From positions 1-25,487 of the forward strand of contig CAZFLY010000043.1 of assembly GCA_964519995.1 (NCBI GenBank): a stretch of DNA of 25,487 nucleotides, given 5' to 3'. The stretch is from CAZFLY01 sp964519995 (GTDB taxonomy: Bacteria; Planctomycetota; Phycisphaerae; Sedimentisphaerales; Anaerobacaceae). Numbering within the stretch: position 1 is the first letter of the stretch; each line of letters opens with the position of its first letter. The notes under the pieces are model-generated. The model saw only the letters and a program-made list of their open reading frames with translations. It had not been told where the DNA came from and made no database searches. A program made the position numbers and the translations under genes. Positions 21,202 through 25,487 of the stretch are shown here, piece after piece.

Positions 21202-24200
21202 TTACAATACCGGCCAGATACGCTCCTCAAGCCAGGATGACGCCAACTTCGCATAATCACCAAAGTCAACATCGCCATCGTCATCAAGATCGGCTACAAG
21301 CGTAACCTCTTCTGTAGCAGTATCCAGCCACTCATTAGCCATAATCTCAAGGTCAGACTCGTCTACCACACAATCGTCATTGATGTCTCCGACAGGTTGT
21401 AGCTGCGATGGTACACATCGAGGCCAATGCAACCTGATGTCATCGAAGTACATAGAGCCTGTGCCTGCAGATGCAGGAGCAGCCTTGTTGCCAACACCAA
21501 GGGTCATCTTGGTAATGGCTGCTGTATTTACGCCAGCGTTGGTGAACTCACGCATGTCAATGTTCCATTCCTGCCAACTGGATACCTGTGTTCCATTTGG
21601 CTCTGAATGCTCAACAAGCTCGAAGTTGCCAGCATCGTCTTCGAGAATGACGTAGAGCCTGTCGGCAACGTTGCTTTCTATACCAACATCCTGCGATTGA
21701 GTGAACGGCCCCGTCGGACTCATGGTACCAGTAGTGCTGACGTCGGAGAAGACCGCTTCGGCTGTCGCAAGAGGATTATGGGCTGTCAGCGCCAGGCCAA
21801 TGTAGGTATTGACGCTCATCGGAATGTCGACCGTAGATGGGAGGTCACCTTCTACGCTAACCCAGTTCTGTCCATCAGTCGAATGATCGGCAGTGAAGGT
21901 ATTCTGAGTACGTTTTAATCTCACCCAATGCGGAGCGCTGACGTCTGCTTGCTGCACATTAGTGCTAACATCAGCTTGGTCAATGCGATACTGGAACGCA
22001 ACGCCGTTTGCAGGGGTAATGACTATCATAGCATGTGGCGAATTAGCATCAAGTGTCTCACGGATCATCACGCCGGCCTTGGCCCAAGCGTCCGTGTTGG
22101 TGAGACTTTCGAGCTTTGCAATAATCGAGCCTGCACCGGACAGTTGCTTGTAGGCAAAGTGGAATTCATCATGATAGCCTACCTCGCGTGGATTAGTAAC
22201 GTCCCAAATATCCTCACCCGAGCCGGTCATTGTGTAAGTGTTGGTCGCTGCATTATAGCTGATGCCTCCGACGCACTCTCTCATACCCTGGAACCAGATT
22301 GTCAGGGCAGCGACACCTTCTGCCGTCCAGTCCTGCGGTGTTTCCCAGGTACGCACAGCTTCTGCGTAGAACGGTGAGATAGAATTATCAAAAAAGAGTG
22401 GCATCGACTGGAAACCGCTATGGACGGTTTCCTGTTCGGCAATAGGCTTATCGTCCCAGCCTACTATTGAGCCCGTATCATTGCCGGGGATACTCTGTGA
22501 AGGTTCGCCATAACCATCTCTCCATGTACGGTATATCAAGTCGTTATCGTCGTTGTAGTCTTCAAAATCGTCTATGATAATAAAGTCAGCTACCGTAAAG
22601 CTCCAAACCTCACCTTTCCACAGTCCATCTGGGTGAGCATTATTAGCCTCGTCGATTCGCCAGTAGTAAGTGGTGTTTAGTTCAAGGTCCCCGAGTGGGT
22701 CATAGCTGTTAGCATCAAGAGGCTGGTTGCCTTTGAACTCTGGATTTGAGGTACTGGCATCGTTGACATCGTCGTAATCTGTGCCGAAGTACACATCATG
22801 CGAAGCCGCATGGTTACCTGCACGCCAGCTCATATCTGCATTTCGGTACACATCTGTTGCTCCGTTTGTCGGGCTTAGATGGGTCGCATATCGGCTGGCG
22901 GCATAGCGTAGCCTGACGTTGTCCATAAACGCTACTGCGGCCCAGTTATCGGGATTGTCAGGGTCAGGATTAAAGTCCTCTCCATGTATCGAGAACACAA
23001 TGTCATAAATAGTATCCACCCTCCTGTTATTAAGGTGGGAGACATCAATTACTATCGTATACCATTGGCCAGTTGTCGTGGGCAGATTGCTGCTGTCACT
23101 ATGAGCAGGCTTAAAATTCCAATCAAAGATTCCCAGGGAGTGCGGCAGGGGACTACCGGGTGCATAGTAAATATCAAAGACCATTTCATCAAAGCCGTAT
23201 AAATCATACCTAAAAGGAGGTGATGAGTTTTCGAAAGTACAGCCATGCTCGACCTCTAGGTCCTGTTCGTTAGTCCACTTCAGGCCGAGGACGTTGCTGC
23301 CATCGGTGGCTTCTGGTACAACAACATCTTCCCATGTTGAACCACCCACAAGCTTGTCCTCAAGCGCGAGGCTGCTGTCACCATCCCCAGTGATCACTAT
23401 ACCCGTATACAATTGGTAATGGTTCTCAGAGTCCTCATAGCTGACGAGAGGAACCTCGACGTACTCTCTCGGGGCTGTCTTAAAGCTCCAGATATTGCCT
23501 TTCCAGATGTTGGAGCCGGCCTCGTCGATCTCGTCAATCCGCCAGTAGTAAGTCTTTCCATGTTCGAGAGTGCCTGGATCATAGATAGTGTCTTCGAGAG
23601 ATTTATTGACTTTAAACTCAGCCGAAGACCTTGTTGCATCATTAACATCGTTGAAATCGGTACCGAAATACACATCGTGCGAATTCGCATAGATACCTGT
23701 GGTCCAGCTAAGATCTACATTTAGGTCCATTGATACTGCTTTGTCAAAAGGAATAGGACCCAACGCTTGTACTTGTTCACGGAAACGCAGCCACATGTTG
23801 TCGGTGTATAGTACCCCGGCCTTCCCGGCCAAACCCTCGAAAAGTAAAGCGAGGATATGATCTATATCGCTCTGGTACATGCCACCGATATCCATCTCAA
23901 CCGTATGCCACCGGCCTATTCCAATGGGGACCGAAAGCGCTCCAGCCCAGCCGAAGACATCATCCCATATTCCGATGGTTGCTGGTTGGGCGCCCGGCTC
24001 AGCGAACCAAACATCACATGTGATTAGATTATAGGGAGCTAAGTCTAATCGACGGGTATCCCACTCATGCCATATCTCGACTTTGTATGGCATTGAGCCT
24101 CCGCTTTCGTCGGTCCATTCCCACTTAAGGATATAGTCACCATCGGTGGCTGGTGGTGCACCACCGACACCACCAAGCACCCTCATGATTGTGAGGGTGG

Positions 24201-24342
24201 GATCCTTACCTGAATCCGTCCTGAATGAAAGATCGGTCATCTCGTTGGGCTCGTAGCTGGCGAGAAGTTCATCGGCAGATGTCGGCGCAGTCAGAGCCAG
24301 CACTAAAACAAGAAAAATCAAAAGAAATGATTTCTTACACAT
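21202..24342 (-). CDS. Large secreted protein with dockerin-like C-terminus
   Basis: The 1046-aa protein has a signal peptide (MCKKSFLLIFLVLVLALTA, cleavage near TSA). About residues 25-195 and 290-480 are two similar beta-rich domains with a W-x-x-x-E-x-D-I and DNMWLRF/DNVRLRYA pattern, probably carbohydrate-binding. Two Fn3-like modules follow them, each with SHDVYFGTDF/YDDVNDA and TYYWRIDE (about 197-290 and 490-590). About 670-850 resembles DUF1349-type laminin-G-like folds (AWAKAGVMIRETLDANSPHA). The C-terminus has two calcium-loop repeats, DINDDCVVDESDLEIMANEW and DLDDDGDVDFGDYAKLASSW, a dockerin-like pair. AAGGAGGA lies at 24351-24358. It is presumed extracellular or surface-bound, with a role in glycan handling or adhesion; there is no catalytic domain and no cohesin in the window. 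Confidence 0.9.
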   Translation of the reverse strand: MCKKSFLLIFLVLVLALTAPTSADELLASYEPNEMTDLSFRTDSGKDPTLTIMRVLGGVGGAPPATDGDYILKWEWTDESGGSMPYKVEIWHEWDTRRLDLAPYNLITCDVWFAEPGAQPATIGIWDDVFGWAGALSVPIGIGRWHTVEMDIGGMYQSDIDHILALLFEGLAGKAGVLYTDNMWLRFREQVQALGPIPFDKAVSMDLNVDLSWTTGIYANSHDVYFGTDFNDVNDATRSSAEFKVNKSLEDTIYDPGTLEHGKTYYWRIDEIDEAGSNIWKGNIWSFKTAPREYVEVPLVSYEDSENHYQLYTGIVITGDGDSSLALEDKLVGGSTWEDVVVPEATDGSNVLGLKWTNEQDLEVEHGCTFENSSPPFRYDLYGFDEMVFDIYYAPGSPLPHSLGIFDWNFKPAHSDSSNLPTTTGQWYTIVIDVSHLNNRRVDTIYDIVFSIHGEDFNPDPDNPDNWAAVAFMDNVRLRYAASRYATHLSPTNGATDVYRNADMSWRAGNHAASHDVYFGTDYDDVNDASTSNPEFKGNQPLDANSYDPLGDLELNTTYYWRIDEANNAHPDGLWKGEVWSFTVADFIIIDDFEDYNDDNDLIYRTWRDGYGEPSQSIPGNDTGSIVGWDDKPIAEQETVHSGFQSMPLFFDNSISPFYAEAVRTWETPQDWTAEGVAALTIWFQGMRECVGGISYNAATNTYTMTGSGEDIWDVTNPREVGYHDEFHFAYKQLSGAGSIIAKLESLTNTDAWAKAGVMIRETLDANSPHAMIVITPANGVAFQYRIDQADVSTNVQQADVSAPHWVRLKRTQNTFTADHSTDGQNWVSVEGDLPSTVDIPMSVNTYIGLALTAHNPLATAEAVFSDVSTTGTMSPTGPFTQSQDVGIESNVADRLYVILEDDAGNFELVEHSEPNGTQVSSWQEWNIDMREFTNAGVNTAAITKMTLGVGNKAAPASAGTGSMYFDDIRLHWPRCVPSQLQPVGDINDDCVVDESDLEIMANEWLDTATEEVTLVADLDDDGDVDFGDYAKLASSWLEERIWPVL

Positions 24343-24889
24343 AATAATATTCCTCCTTCAAAATGAGTTAAGCAATGAAGTTTAGTGCGTGTTCAAAAAG
24401 CCTCTTGTCTTCGAAAAAGTATCAAGAACCTTATGATTTATTACGCCCCCCTCACAAAAACGACATCTAATAAGATTTTCCTCCTAAAACAAACAAGAAT
24501 ATGGTTCTGCCAAAACTTTGGGCCTGACGCTACCTCTTTCCTCCAAGCACCTAATTGACGTGGCTATATGATATGCAGAAATCCTTCCTCCAAGACCAAA
24601 AAGACCATCATGCCAACGAATCGCTACATGGAGCATCTACCAATTTAAGCCGCTTTTGACATTCAACGATTATACACTTTTATATTACCCGTAGCAAGGC
24701 CAATTTCTATGGAACCGATACAATCCCACAGAGCCAATGCTGAGTCGCATCGACCTTGGCATTTCGCGTGAACGACATTGCACAATCTGAGCTTAGGTTT
24801 GCTAAATCTATTCTGAGCAAGCACTAATGTTCAAAAGGACAAGACAGGAAACACCGTATTGCGACTGAGAAAACAATCCTGATGATGAA
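24343..24889. other. Non-coding gap upstream of the large secreted protein gene
   Basis: Apart from the ribosome-binding site at 24351-24358, I find no gene, repeat or convincing promoter. The promoter of the large gene must lie here, since the terminator-bound unit appears to be single. Confidence 0.55.
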
Positions 24890-25414
24890 TTAGTCGGAGT
24901 ACTTAAGTTCAAACTCGGCTGAAAGTCGTTTGCCCGTGGGGCACATGAAGGTGGCCTGCAGTATGTAACTTTGGCCAGCCTGGGGCTGCACATCCAGATC
25001 GAACTGATAAGCCCTCAAAAAATCTCGCCAGTATCGGTTATTCTCAGCAGGATCGGTTAAATCTATGTCAGGCCAAATGGCGATTCTTTTGCCTTTAGGC
25101 TCGGCTGAACGCTGTAGATGCTCATACAATTCAAAACGAAACACGCCAGGGAACTTCTTTTGACAATCAAACGAGTCGAGCAGACTCAAATAGACACTTA
25201 GCTTCGGCTGATCCTGAGTGTTCTGTGCCCGGCGAAATTCAGTCAGCGGCATAATGTCAATCTTCACGGGCGCATAAACAGTGTATACGGAAATGTCAGG
25301 GCCCTTATCAGGTTTAGAAATCTGCTCGGTGACAGGCGACAGCCAACGACAGCCGACCACAAGCAGAACAAACAAGACCAGTAATATCCTCAAGAAGACA
25401 ATAGATATGCTCAT
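24890..25414 (-). CDS. Putative lipoprotein, unrecognised
   Basis: The 174-aa protein has a type II signal: hydrophobic IVFLRILLVLFVLLVVGC, where VVGC acts as the lipobox and Cys 22 would be lipid-modified. The mature part has strands and helices without a family I recognise; near the middle is LSLLDSFDCQKKFPGVFRFELYE and near the end the beta-rich LQATFMCPTGKRLSAEFELKY, reminiscent of immunoglobulin-like or C2-like folds seen in planctomycete lipoproteins. The ATG lies 3 nt after the stop of the riboflavin gene upstream on the same strand, so the two are probably co-transcribed, though a functional link is not evident. Confidence 0.75.
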   Translation of the reverse strand: MSISIVFLRILLVLFVLLVVGCRWLSPVTEQISKPDKGPDISVYTVYAPVKIDIMPLTEFRRAQNTQDQPKLSVYLSLLDSFDCQKKFPGVFRFELYEHLQRSAEPKGKRIAIWPDIDLTDPAENNRYWRDFLRAYQFDLDVQPQAGQSYILQATFMCPTGKRLSAEFELKYSD

Positions 25415-25417
25415 TGG

Positions 25418-25487
25418 CTACAAATCCTCATTAAGCATGTGACCGAGGCGATATTTTTTCGTCCGCAGATAATCGATGTTGTGCTTT
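25418..25487 (-). CDS. 3' end of GTP cyclohydrolase II (ribA or ribBA)
   Basis: The minus strand reads 22 codons, KHNIDYLRTKKYRLGHMLNE and DL, then TAG at 25418-25420. The Y-L-x-T-K-x-x-x-x-GH-M-L ending is the usual C-terminus of RibA/RibBA, which opens GTP in the first step of riboflavin synthesis. Whether the gene is ribA or the fused ribBA cannot be told, as the rest is outside the window. The lipoprotein starts 3 nt after its stop. Confidence 0.68.
   Translation of the reverse strand, partial: KHNIDYLRTKKYRLGHMLNEDL

Overview
The window looks like a chromosomal segment of a planctomycete, probably of the Phycisphaerae/Sedimentisphaerales type. This is inferred from content, not from a marker gene. 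The pointers are: two groEL genes in a groES-groEL-dnaJ-grpE-zinc-ribbon cluster; a secreted GH29 fucosidase and a sulfotransferase; a secreted PQQ-like propeller protein; an ECF sigma/anti-sigma pair; and a very large secreted protein with two copies of a YFGTD...YYWRIDE module and a C-terminal dockerin-like calcium repeat pair. No rRNA, tRNA or CRISPR array was seen.

Layout. Positions 1-2151 (minus strand) hold the 5' end of an RDD-family membrane protein, a doubtful small ORF and a stand-alone OLD-family ATPase/TOPRIM nuclease. Positions 2152-3474 are a 1.3 kb AT-rich non-coding block full of diverged direct repeats, palindromes, tandem repeats and T-tracts phased at about 10 bp. Positions 3511-11244 (plus strand) are a chaperone cluster: groEL1, GH29 alpha-L-fucosidase, groES, groEL2, a frameshifted four-helix-bundle (S23/IVS-type) gene, dnaJ, grpE and a FmdB-type zinc ribbon. 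Several junctions in this cluster carry 7-bp-periodic repeats. Positions 11245-14721 hold a decayed IS481-type remnant, a sulfotransferase, a small exported NTF2-like protein, a MarR regulator and a small membrane protein.

Positions 14913-17866 look accessory: a soluble Ser/Thr kinase with a charged coiled-coil tail, an AbiEii-like nucleotidyltransferase, a small GIY-YIG nuclease gene bracketed by palindromic repeats, and a 64-aa basic protein. Positions 17925-25487 return to planctomycete housekeeping and secretome genes: the PQQ-like protein, then on the minus strand the ECF sigma factor with its membrane anti-sigma partner, the 1046-aa secreted protein with a strong terminator, a lipoprotein, and the 3' tip of ribA/ribBA.

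How the genes fit together. GroES with GroEL, and DnaJ with GrpE, form two folding machines encoded together. The second GroEL lacks the Gly-Met tail that the first has, so the two probably differ in client or role. The sigma factor and anti-sigma share a base and form a classical signalling pair. The most unusual structure is the GIY-YIG gene at 17304-17561. It lies inside a roughly 422-bp unit whose ends are near-perfect inverted repeats, and a second repeat copy outside the unit shows a compensatory base-pair change. That is the best candidate here for a little-described nuclease-plus-repeat mobile system. The heptamer-periodic repeats abutting start codons are the second.
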